In this document: positions 1 through 5,124 of the stretch, in pieces
Layout of the letters: every line of letters starts with the position of its first letter
How positions within the stretch are numbered: position 1 is the first letter of the stretch
Origin: an uncultured Veillonella sp.
GTDB taxonomy: Bacteria > Bacillota > Negativicutes > Veillonellales > Veillonellaceae
Assembly (NCBI GenBank): GCA_900550455.1
Contig: URSE01000077.1
Coordinates: forward strand, 1-5,124
DNA: 5,124 nucleotides
Direction of reading: 5' to 3'
The notes under the pieces: generated by a model
Seen by the model: only the letters and a program-made list of their open reading frames with translations
Database searches by the model: none
Told to the model about the DNA's origin: nothing
Position numbers and translations under genes: made by a program

Positions 1-960
1 CGCCATAAGAGCCAATGGCTTAGCAGGCCTATGCTTACGATCCCTTAGAATTTGAATCGACTCTCTCTCATGAGCATCACAGACTAAGTGATAACCACCA
101 ATCCCCTTAAGTGCTAAAATACCTCCTCTTTTAACAAGATCTCTTGCGCTAAGCAAGGAGGCATCTCCCTCTTCCTCGAACAGCAAATAATCATCACTGC
201 CTAACCTATCATCATGCGTGGACATGCCATGACACCCACGCATGTCACTACCTCGATGCTCAGTCTCCGGCTTCTCAGATGTTAGGCCCCAATCACTAAT
301 CCAAGATTGGTCACCCTCGTGGCAAGATTCGGCCACCTTCTCTAGGGCTTGGCGATCAACCCTATAAAAACTATAATGAGGACCACAGACATGGCAGGCG
401 TTCGGTTCCGCATGATAGCGTCGCCCTCTTATATCCTCATACTCTGCCTGGCAATCAGGGCACATGGGAAAGTCAGACATGGTAGTCCGCTCCCTATCAT
501 AGGGCATAGACTCAATAATGGTGTAGCGGGGACCACAGTTAGTGCAGTTGATAAAACTATAATTAATCCGCCGCTCTACCCCTTGATGCATTTCTTCCAA
601 ACAAGCTTGACAAGGCGCCGTATCAGGAGGAATAAAGGTATGTATAGGCCCCCCCAGAGGAGAATTTCGGATGGAAAACGCCTCTTCCTCTACTGGGTCT
701 ATTATCTTGTGCTCCACATTATTTATACGGCCCAGGCGGGGTAAGCGATCTTGTATGGCTTTCACAAAAGCCTTCAAATCAACCACATGACCTTGGGCCT
801 CCACATAGACTCCTGCTCCATCATTATAAACAAAACCTGTCAGGCCTAATTCATGGGCGCATACAGAAACAAGGGGCCGGAACCCGACCCCTTGCACGAT
901 GCCTTCAAATCGGATTGCCCAACGTTCAATTGTAGATGCTGATAAACGATGTTCCTTCAT
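1..960 (-). CDS. hypF: Carbamoyltransferase HypF, N-terminal 320 residues (runs off left edge)
   Basis: HypF is a cytoplasmic enzyme that uses carbamoyl phosphate and ATP to carbamoylate the C-terminal cysteine of HypE, the first step in making the cyanide ligands of [NiFe] hydrogenases. The frame is open from ATG at 960 to the window edge. An acylphosphatase domain (about residues 13-100) carries the GIVQGVGFR signature, with catalytic Arg28 and Asn46. Two zinc fingers follow: Cys117/120/139/142 and Cys167/170/189/192, with the exact family spacing CX2C-X18-CX2C-X24-CX2C-X18-CX2C. A YrdC-like domain begins near residue 270 (LALKGIGGYHLVCDA, then KHRPAKPLALMA) and is cut. HypF is usually about 750-800 aa, so more than half is outside. 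The start has a GGGAG ribosome site at 967-971, 6 nt upstream. The linker between the second zinc finger and YrdC seems long (about 200-270) and hydrophilic. No terminator separates it from scfB, so read-through is likely; no convincing promoter of its own was found. Confidence 0.97.
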   Translation of the reverse strand, partial: MKEHRLSASTIERWAIRFEGIVQGVGFRPLVSVCAHELGLTGFVYNDGAGVYVEAQGHVVDLKAFVKAIQDRLPRLGRINNVEHKIIDPVEEEAFSIRNSPLGGPIHTFIPPDTAPCQACLEEMHQGVERRINYSFINCTNCGPRYTIIESMPYDRERTTMSDFPMCPDCQAEYEDIRGRRYHAEPNACHVCGPHYSFYRVDRQALEKVAESCHEGDQSWISDWGLTSEKPETEHRGSDMRGCHGMSTHDDRLGSDDYLLFEEEGDASLLSARDLVKRGGILALKGIGGYHLVCDAHERESIQILRDRKHRPAKPLALMA

Positions 961-1024
961 AAGAAACTCCCATTCAAAGGTTATATAATTTTCTTTTTAT
1001 GGCAATGAATTTATTTATATCATA

Positions 1025-2443
1025 CTAGTCTTTACAATTTTTGGCTACTGGTACAGACCCATCAAGACCCATTTCATCCATTTTAGCCTGAATCATAATA
1101 GCACATTCAATCCGCTTCTTTTGGAGGCGACAGCCAAATTCATAAGGGGTCTCCAAATTACCACCTAGACTGAGGTTATTGGCATGGCAACCACCAGAAC
1201 AGAAGAACTTAGCCCAGCATTTAGCACAGGTTGGCTTAGTAAACACATGTGTATTACGGAATTGGGTTGGAATATCAGTATTGGTAATACCTTCCCATAC
1301 AGTACCAATTACATAACCATCCTTGCCGACAAATTGGTGGCAAGGATAGATATCCCCATTTGGCACAACTGCCATATACTCATGACCTGCGCCACAACCG
1401 CGCAAGCGCTTAGCCATGCATGGTCCGCGGTAGAGGTCCATGCGGAAGTGGAAGAAATTAAATCGCTCGCCCCAACCTTCTGCTTGGCGTTCCAAATAAA
1501 GATCCGCCAACTTTTCATATTCTGCAGATAATGTAGGCCAATCTTCTTCACGGAGGACATAGTCCCCTTCTGCTCCTACCACTGGTTCCATAGAAAGATG
1601 TTCAAAGCCTAAATCAGATAGCGATTTTACATCCTCTACAAAATCCAAATTCTTATGGGTAAAGGTGCCACGCACATAATATTCCAAACCGTTACGTTGC
1701 TTAACTGCATTAACAAGGTTCTTAGCGATGATATTATAAGATGCTGCACCGGAATTGGCTACAGGGCGCATGGCGTTATGAACCGCCTCACGACCATCCA
1801 AGGACAATACCATAGACATATTATGGTCGTTGAGATAGTCAATTTTATCTTGATTCAAAAGAACACCATTAGTAGTCATGGTCATCTTCATGATTTTGTT
1901 GTTCTTTTTAGCCTGCTCTTCAGCATACTCAACAGTTTGCTTAACCACATCCCAGTTGAGAAGAGGTTCCCCACCAAAGAAGTCTATCTCCAGATGTTGC
2001 CGACTACCGGAGTTGGCAATCAAAAAATCAACAGCACGCTTAGCCACCTCAAATGGCATGAGTTCACGTTTTACCCCACCATAATCACCTTGGGATGCAA
2101 AGCAATACTTACAAGCTAGGTTACAATCATGAGCGATATTGAGGCACATAGCCTTTACGATTGGCTTTTCATCAATTACCAATTGGAAGTCAGGGCTCAT
2201 AGGTGTGAAGAGTTGACCCGCCTTGATGAGCGCATCAATCTCATCCAATAGTTCATCTAATTCCGTAGGATCCTCAGTCGTATCCAGAGCCGCATGGACA
2301 TCCGCCCTGTTATGGCCTTTATATACATCCAAAACTTTATCAGTTAATTCATCAATGATATGAATGGTTCCACTATTAACATCTAAGCAATAGATTTCAT
2401 CCTTCATTTTGAACTTATGAATCATAGGTTGTAATTCTAACAT
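1025..2443 (-). CDS. scfB: SCIFF peptide radical SAM/SPASM maturase (thioether-forming)
   Basis: This 472-aa cytoplasmic enzyme installs thioether cross-links between cysteines and threonine carbons in the SCIFF precursor encoded just upstream. Residues 1-90 match the N-terminal peptide-recognition (RRE-like) region of this family. The radical SAM core has the CX3CX2C cluster motif at Cys107, Cys111 and Cys114, followed by the SAM-contacting FFGGEP at 155-160 and the TMTTNG strand at 188-193. The C-terminal SPASM domain, which binds auxiliary [4Fe-4S] clusters, shows Cys350-X12-Gly-X4-Cys368, then Cys406-X2-Cys409-X5-Cys415-X3-Cys419 and Cys438; Cys342 and Cys447 are further candidates. Length is normal for CteB-like SCIFF maturases. 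The ATG at 2443 has GGAGG at 2448-2452, with only 4 nt between; the next Met (residue 7) has no ribosome site, so 2443 is preferred. Expression probably comes from read-through of the scfA terminator and possibly a promoter at 2496-2504. The assignment is firm because motifs and neighbour agree. Confidence 0.97.
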   Translation of the reverse strand: MLELQPMIHKFKMKDEIYCLDVNSGTIHIIDELTDKVLDVYKGHNRADVHAALDTTEDPTELDELLDEIDALIKAGQLFTPMSPDFQLVIDEKPIVKAMCLNIAHDCNLACKYCFASQGDYGGVKRELMPFEVAKRAVDFLIANSGSRQHLEIDFFGGEPLLNWDVVKQTVEYAEEQAKKNNKIMKMTMTTNGVLLNQDKIDYLNDHNMSMVLSLDGREAVHNAMRPVANSGAASYNIIAKNLVNAVKQRNGLEYYVRGTFTHKNLDFVEDVKSLSDLGFEHLSMEPVVGAEGDYVLREEDWPTLSAEYEKLADLYLERQAEGWGERFNFFHFRMDLYRGPCMAKRLRGCGAGHEYMAVVPNGDIYPCHQFVGKDGYVIGTVWEGITNTDIPTQFRNTHVFTKPTCAKCWAKFFCSGGCHANNLSLGGNLETPYEFGCRLQKKRIECAIMIQAKMDEMGLDGSVPVAKNCKD

Positions 2444-2447
2444 AGTG

Positions 2448-2452
2448 CCTCC
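2448..2452 (-). promoter_or_regulatory. scfB ribosome binding site with short spacing
   Basis: On the minus strand this reads GGAGG within GTGGAGGCACTATG, leaving only 4 nt before the ATG at 2443. The site decides the start in favour of Met1, because the in-frame Met at residue 7 has no Shine-Dalgarno sequence. The tight spacing may lower translation relative to scfA, whose site has 8 nt; that consequence is inference. Confidence 0.7.
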
Positions 2453-2495
2453 ACTAAATCTGTATTATATCTGCTTCTAAACAGACCTGCTATTA

Positions 2496-2504
2496 AGTAT
2501 AGCA
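2496..2504 (-). promoter_or_regulatory. Candidate extended -10 promoter for scfB
   Basis: The minus strand carries TGCTATACT: an extended -10 TG motif with a 5/6 match to TATAAT, in the gap between the scfA terminator and scfB. It would start transcription near 2489, giving a leader of about 46 nt. No good -35 hexamer exists at 16-18 nt (AGCAAC at 17 nt is poor). A second -10-like TATAAT lies at 2464-2469 but also lacks a -35 and would leave a very short leader. This would let the maturase be made at a low level independent of terminator read-through. Confidence 0.35.
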
Positions 2505-2536
2505 TATTATTCGATATAGTTGCTGTGCCTCTCAAG

Positions 2537-2570
2537 ACAAAACAAAAAGGCCTACCTTCCGGTAAGCCTT
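2537..2570 (-). terminator. Rho-independent terminator/attenuator between scfA and scfB
   Basis: On the minus strand the arms AAGGCTTACC and GGTAGGCCTT pair over 10 bp (one G-U pair) around a GGAA tetraloop of the stable GNRA type, at 2547-2570. A T-rich tail, TTTGTTTTGTC, follows. The hairpin begins 18 nt after the scfA stop codon and ends 93 nt before the scfB start. Its position implies that most transcripts carry only the precursor gene, with partial read-through into the maturase. Structure and U-tract are seen directly; the ratio effect is inferred. Confidence 0.88.
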
Positions 2571-2588
2571 CAATCCCCTGTGATAGGA

Positions 2589-2732
2589 TTATTTTTGTTT
2601 GCAAACTTGATTGCCTACGGTGCAAGATGTTTTGCAAGCGGATTGGCAAGAAGTTTGGCATTCGCCGCAACCACCAGTTTTAGCTGTTGTTTGCAAGGAC
2701 TCAGAGTTGAGTGTGCGGATGTGTTTAGCCAT
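2589..2732 (-). CDS. scfA: SCIFF ranthipeptide precursor (six cysteines, 47 aa)
   Basis: This small gene encodes the ribosomally made precursor that ScfB modifies. The translation begins MAKHIRTLNSES, followed by a core containing CGECQTSCQSACKTSC and ending in NQVCKQK. Its six cysteines are at positions 22, 25, 29, 33, 37 and 44, matching the 'six cysteines in forty-five residues' definition. The N-terminal MxKHIxTLN region is the family-type leader. By family knowledge of CteA, one thioether joins a Cys to a Thr five residues later; Cys33 to Thr38 has that spacing here, and Thr27 and Thr35 are other possible acceptors. The mature product's role is unknown for the whole family. The start is secure: AGGAGG at 2741-2746 lies 8 nt upstream of ATG. 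A good promoter lies at 2768-2796 and a strong terminator follows 18 nt after the stop, so this is a short, probably abundant transcript. No protease or exporter gene is nearby. Confidence 0.97.
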   Translation of the reverse strand: MAKHIRTLNSESLQTTAKTGGCGECQTSCQSACKTSCTVGNQVCKQK

Positions 2733-2740
2733 GTCTAATT

Positions 2741-2746
2741 CCTCCT
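2741..2746 (-). promoter_or_regulatory. scfA ribosome binding site
   Basis: The minus strand reads AGGAGG, a full match to the anti-Shine-Dalgarno core, 8 nt before the scfA ATG at 2732. It is the strongest combination of site and spacing in the window and fits high precursor expression. It also supports this short frame as a real gene. Confidence 0.9.
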
Positions 2747-2767
2747 AATGACTTTATCTGTATACAC

Positions 2768-2796
2768 AGTGTAGCATAGGCCAGATTTTCTGTAAA
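2768..2796 (-). promoter_or_regulatory. scfA promoter with extended -10
   Basis: On the minus strand the -35 box is TTTACA (5/6 match, 2791-2796), the spacer is exactly 17 nt, and the -10 is TACACT (4/6, 2768-2773) preceded by the extended element TGC (2774-2776). The predicted start is near 2761, giving a leader of about 29 nt with AGGAGG inside it. An 11-nt inverted repeat, CAGAAAATCTG (2782-2792), lies in the spacer and touches the -35. A perfect 8-bp palindrome, TGTATACA (2759-2766), covers the predicted start. Either could be an operator, but no regulator is identified. Confidence 0.75.
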
Positions 2797-2819
2797 TATA
2801 AGATAGCTACGAGGTCTTC

Positions 2820-3629
2820 CTAGTTAGCATAAGGGTTTTTAAAAGTCTTCTTAGAGCCCTCTTCCCCCTCTTTAGTTATCGTTTGAACTCCATGTTCCTG
2901 ACGAAATTCATTGGCCATATCTAGGGTCCTATGATCAGCGGGCTCAGGATCGGCCACCTTTCTATCAAGATCTGCCATTGGAAGCCCCTTCTTCTTATCC
3001 TTACCTAGCATCTTGCGAAGAGGAAGAGCAATGGCCGTCACAACGACACCAGCGATGAGGGCTTCAGGCAACCCATGAGAAGCGCCCAGGCCAAAGATAG
3101 TAAGGCCCACCAAGCTAGTAGATACATTCATGAGCTTAGCAAATTCATCTGCGAAGAAGAGGTACATAGTTCCCATAACCAAGATAGTTTGTACCAGGGT
3201 CCCTAGAAAGGCGGCAATCATAAGACGAGCCCCCAAGGCCTTCATAGGATTAGCCCAGAAGAAAAAGGCTGCAAAAATGGGAAAGAGAAAACGCGGCAAG
3301 ACTGATACCAACGGATTCATAAAAAGTGGAGACAGAAGGGATGACGGTTGAGTCATATTAGACCACCAAGAGAAGAGGCCATATATAAGGCCAACCAGGG
3401 CTCCCACCTTAGGCCCCTCTACCAAGGCACCAATCAAGACTGGTATATGCATAGTAGTTGCATTCAAAGCACCTAGACGAATGAGGCCAAATGGTGTCAT
3501 GCCTAAGGTGATGACGACAGCCGATAAGAGGCCGATAATAACCATCTCACGAATAGTAAATTGACGTTTAACTTGTCCCTTGGTAGATACCTCTTGGTTA
3601 TCTCCGGACATTTTGTATTCTTGATTCAT
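2820..3629 (-). CDS. ECF transporter S component (substrate-binding membrane subunit)
   Basis: This 269-aa integral membrane protein resembles the S subunits of energy-coupling-factor transporters (the ECF S-component family, PF12822 type), which bind a vitamin or precursor and toggle in the membrane with EcfT and the EcfA/EcfA' ATPases. It has about six hydrophobic segments, roughly at residues 27-45, 58-72, 75-92, 105-125, 133-158 and 178-205. The segment NATTMHIPVLIGALVEGPK (56-74), followed by a glycine-rich helix and GLFSWW, is characteristic. The substrate cannot be read from sequence; relatives are annotated for pantothenate, folate or pyridoxine-type compounds. A charged soluble tail of about 60 residues (208-269) is unusual, since S components normally end soon after TM6. 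ATG at 3629 has GGAGG at 3636-3640, 6 nt upstream. No ecfA or ecfT is present, so a shared energy module elsewhere is likely. No clear promoter or terminator separates it from the 281-aa gene upstream. Confidence 0.85.
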   Translation of the reverse strand: MNQEYKMSGDNQEVSTKGQVKRQFTIREMVIIGLLSAVVITLGMTPFGLIRLGALNATTMHIPVLIGALVEGPKVGALVGLIYGLFSWWSNMTQPSSLLSPLFMNPLVSVLPRFLFPIFAAFFFWANPMKALGARLMIAAFLGTLVQTILVMGTMYLFFADEFAKLMNVSTSLVGLTIFGLGASHGLPEALIAGVVVTAIALPLRKMLGKDKKKGLPMADLDRKVADPEPADHRTLDMANEFRQEHGVQTITKEGEEGSKKTFKNPYAN

Positions 3630-3720
3630 AATTTTCCTCCGTTCTCACTCCTAGGGATGCAAGACGAACTCCTAAAAGAAAAAGCTAATCAGCAAAAAAA
3701 AATGAAAACACCTTGTGGAA
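3630..3720 (-). other. 91-bp gap between the 281-aa membrane gene and the ECF S gene
   Basis: The gap is A/T-rich and includes a run of nine T on the minus strand (3694-3702) just after the 281-aa gene. Only a 3-bp hairpin (CAC/GTG) precedes the T-run, too weak to call a terminator. No good -35/-10 pair was found, so transcription may continue from the upstream genes. The minus-strand 10-mer TTTTAGGAGT (3668-3677) recurs upstream of the 137-aa gene at 5018-5027. Confidence 0.4.
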
Positions 3721-4566
3721 TTAATCGGCAAAGCGTGGAAATTTCTTCTTGAGCAAGCGTTCAAGACCTACCCCAATACCCACTGAAACAGCAATTACTA
3801 AAAATTCATAAACCGCCGGTGTAATGTAAACGATGGTGTTGCCTTGGAAGATTGGCATAATCCGAGGGATGAAGTCTAAAACAAATTGTGGCATCCATCC
3901 ACCAAAGAGAACATGTCCATTGATAGCTAACCACATGAATCCAGTAGCAAAAATCCGGACCATCCGAGGGAAGGTAGCCACTTGGTCTCGAGGGTACCAG
4001 TAAAAGACTAAGGTCAACATAGTCAAAACTATGATACCTAGGATATACATGTTAAGCATGGCCAATACATCCTGACCCATGATGGAGGCAATAATAGGAT
4101 TAGATAGGTCCAAGAAGAAGAGGTGTCCTAAAAGAGTCATAGGAACAGGTAACGTAATAAGAGCAATATCTAGCGTTGAATCGAGCCACGGCCGTTTCTT
4201 ATCTCGCTTGAAGAAGAAGGTAAGACCAAGGGCTGTCAATTCCATAAGAACCACCGTCAAAAACATCACAGCAAACCAGAGCGCGGCGATGGCCAAAGAA
4301 CTTTCCATTTGAATTGACAGGAGCGGTGGTGCACCACCGATAAAGAAGACCGTATTCCAGAAGAGCCAGCTATAAGCATGAGCCCAAAGGTTGACTTGGA
4401 GGCCCTCAGTAAAGGCAAAGCGTTTCACCGATTTCAAGACGATAGGCAGCAAGAGAGCTAAGGTCCCAAAGAAGGTGACATCCATGGTTCCCCACCCTTT
4501 TACTAGGGAAAACGCAGCAGTCATAAAAGCAGCAATCAGTGTAAAAATCCAAAATTGTTTATTCAT
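3721..4566 (-). CDS. Multipass membrane protein of unknown function (281 aa)
   Basis: I do not recognise a family. The protein is strongly hydrophobic, with about eight predicted transmembrane segments: roughly residues 4-23, 28-46, 62-84, 91-118, 128-152, 166-190, 203-222 and 245-268. It has no cleavable signal peptide with a processing site, and it ends in a basic tail (KKKFPR). Polar positions inside or near membrane segments include His63, Glu109, His148, Asn216, His218 and Glu254; these could mark a ligand or ion path, which is speculation. The charged loop FKRDKKRPW (119-127) is probably cytoplasmic by the positive-inside rule. The ATG at 4566 is preceded by GGAGGT (4572-4577) at 5 nt. 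It overlaps the stop of the 137-aa gene by 8 nt (ATGAATAA), which points to translational coupling and a joint function. The downstream neighbour is an ECF S component, suggesting but not proving a transport role. Confidence 0.85.
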   Translation of the reverse strand: MNKQFWIFTLIAAFMTAAFSLVKGWGTMDVTFFGTLALLLPIVLKSVKRFAFTEGLQVNLWAHAYSWLFWNTVFFIGGAPPLLSIQMESSLAIAALWFAVMFLTVVLMELTALGLTFFFKRDKKRPWLDSTLDIALITLPVPMTLLGHLFFLDLSNPIIASIMGQDVLAMLNMYILGIIVLTMLTLVFYWYPRDQVATFPRMVRIFATGFMWLAINGHVLFGGWMPQFVLDFIPRIMPIFQGNTIVYITPAVYEFLVIAVSVGIGVGLERLLKKKFPRFAD

Positions 4567-4972
4567 GAATTACCTCCACCTTAGCAAAGGGGCGACCAAT
4601 AGCATAGCCTACCAAGATAGCTAAGGCAACCTGTACATACATAATAATCAAAAAGGCAAAATCCCGGCCTATAGTTGGCCAATTCCACAAGAGGGATAGG
4701 CTTACTTGCGTAAAAGCCAGATACGATACAGCCTGTACTAAAGTCCAAGCAATACTATAGGCCCACCAGCGAAGGCGAATCTCCTTAGGACCAAATCCCG
4801 AGAAGGAAAATGATGCATAGGCTAAGGGTACCGCTAAGGATAGGACCAAAAAACTAACCAACGCCACGACAGCACTGGACCCATTATGGATAATATAGGA
4901 GCCTACAGGAATTGGCATAAAGAAAAAGGCCATATATCCTGTGCGCTTTAAAATATCAATGACAGTGTTCAT
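4559..4972 (-). CDS. Small four-helix membrane protein of unknown function (137 aa)
   Basis: No family is recognised. The protein has about four hydrophobic segments (roughly residues 12-28, 33-54, 70-90 and 103-125) and short loops. The loop GFGPKEIRLRWW (59-70) holds most of the positive charge and is probably cytoplasmic. The frame stays open upstream to a GTG at 5083, but ATG at 4972 is chosen because AGGAGG lies at 4977-4982 just before it, and the upstream extension is polar and non-membrane-like, beginning at the edge of a terminator. It is the first gene after that terminator and so probably heads the transcription unit. Its stop codon lies inside the start of the 281-aa membrane protein gene (8-nt overlap), so the two are likely made in a fixed ratio and may form a complex. 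No convincing promoter was found in the 115 bp upstream; TAAAAT at 5003-5008 is a possible -10 without a good -35. Confidence 0.8.
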   Translation of the reverse strand: MNTVIDILKRTGYMAFFFMPIPVGSYIIHNGSSAVVALVSFLVLSLAVPLAYASFSFSGFGPKEIRLRWWAYSIAWTLVQAVSYLAFTQVSLSLLWNWPTIGRDFAFLIIMYVQVALAILVGYAIGRPFAKVEVIHE

Positions 4973-4976
4973 GAAA

Positions 4977-4982
4977 CCTCCT
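4977..4982 (-). promoter_or_regulatory. Ribosome binding site fixing the start of the 137-aa membrane protein
   Basis: The minus strand reads AGGAGG followed by TTTC and then ATG at 4972. The 4-nt gap is short, but the match to the anti-Shine-Dalgarno is complete. It rules against the longer GTG start at 5083, which would place this sequence inside the coding region. Confidence 0.75.
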
Positions 4983-5087
4983 ACTAGGAATTTATCATTC
5001 TCTATTTTACAACAGGGACTCCTAAAATACCATATAAACAAGCTATTTATCATAGACACATAAGATGGCTGTTCCGAATTCACCTAT

Positions 5088-5117
5088 AAAAAAAGGGTCC
5101 TCCTTGGAGGACCCTTC
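5088..5117 (-). terminator. Rho-independent terminator of a minus-strand gene beyond the right edge
   Basis: A perfect 9-bp inverted repeat (gggtcctcc at 5095-5103, ggaggaccc at 5106-5114), extendable by two A-T pairs, is followed on the minus strand by seven consecutive Ts (5094 down to 5088). The real loop is probably larger than the 2 nt between the arms. The T-run on the minus side makes this the terminator of a gene whose body lies right of 5124, and it isolates the membrane-protein operon from it. The plus-strand tail (TTCTCTTATT) is less U-rich. Confidence 0.88.
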
Positions 5118-5124
5118 TCTTATT

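Noticed and set aside
349..744. Plus-strand open frame of 131 codons
   Set aside because: It lies antisense to hypF, whose domain motifs and zinc-finger spacing are perfect on the other strand. The translation is not protein-like and has no ribosome site.
961..1024. Promoter for hypF in the AT-rich gap
   Set aside because: TTGCCA and TATAAC are present but only 14 nt apart, too close for a standard promoter; other pairings are poor.
1655..2119. Plus-strand open frame of 154 codons
   Set aside because: It is the antisense shadow of the scfB radical SAM core, with no recognisable domain.
2437..2670. Minus-strand 77-codon frame ending at the scfB start
   Set aside because: It overlaps scfA in another frame and runs through the terminator hairpin; scfA itself has the ribosome site, promoter and family match.
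3686..3720. Possible terminator after the 281-aa gene (T-run of nine)
   Set aside because: The only hairpin next to the T-run has a 3-bp stem, too weak to support a terminator call.
3630..3720. Possible riboswitch in front of the ECF S gene
   Set aside because: The leader is under 100 nt, with no paired stems or conserved motif of TPP, FMN, cobalamin, folate or T-box type that I can see.
4973..5083. N-terminal extension of the 137-aa protein to a GTG at 5083
   Set aside because: The extension is polar and unlike the membrane body, contains the AGGAGG of the inner ATG, and starts at the edge of the upstream terminator.

Overview
The window suggests a low-to-moderate-GC anaerobic Bacillota genome, in or near Clostridia/Negativicutes. 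The reasons are a SCIFF ranthipeptide gene next to its radical-SAM maturase (a pair close to universal in Clostridia), the hydrogenase maturation factor HypF, an energy-coupling-factor (ECF) vitamin transporter subunit, and strong AGGAGG-type ribosome binding sites. I cannot name the genus from this sequence. Every supported gene lies on the minus strand, so the transcription order runs from the right edge to the left edge.

Layout in transcription order. (1) At the right edge, 5088-5117 is a strong terminator closing a minus-strand gene that lies outside the window. (2) Two unrecognised integral membrane proteins, 137 aa (4559-4972) and 281 aa (3721-4566), overlap by 8 nt and are probably translationally coupled. 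(3) After 91 bp without a clear terminator comes an ECF transporter S component (2820-3629) with an unusually long charged C-terminal tail. (4) A good extended -10 promoter (2768-2796) drives scfA, a 47-aa six-cysteine SCIFF precursor at 2589-2732. (5) A textbook terminator hairpin (2537-2570) sits between scfA and the maturase gene scfB (1025-2443). (6) After a 64-bp AT-rich gap comes hypF, of which the first 320 codons (1-960) are present before the left edge cuts it off.

How the genes work together. scfA and scfB form a complete minimal ranthipeptide cassette: a short Cys-rich precursor and the SPASM-type radical SAM enzyme that installs thioether links. The terminator between them should make precursor transcripts far more abundant than maturase transcripts. 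HypF acts in assembly of the cyanide ligands of [NiFe] hydrogenase; its adjacency to scfB may be incidental or may reflect shared anaerobic expression. The upstream block looks like a membrane/transport group, with two unknown membrane proteins followed by an ECF substrate-binding subunit. No EcfA or EcfT genes are present, so the S component would depend on an energy module encoded elsewhere.

No gene-free stretch exceeds about 150 bp. I saw no tRNA, rRNA, CRISPR array, insertion sequence or recognisable riboswitch.
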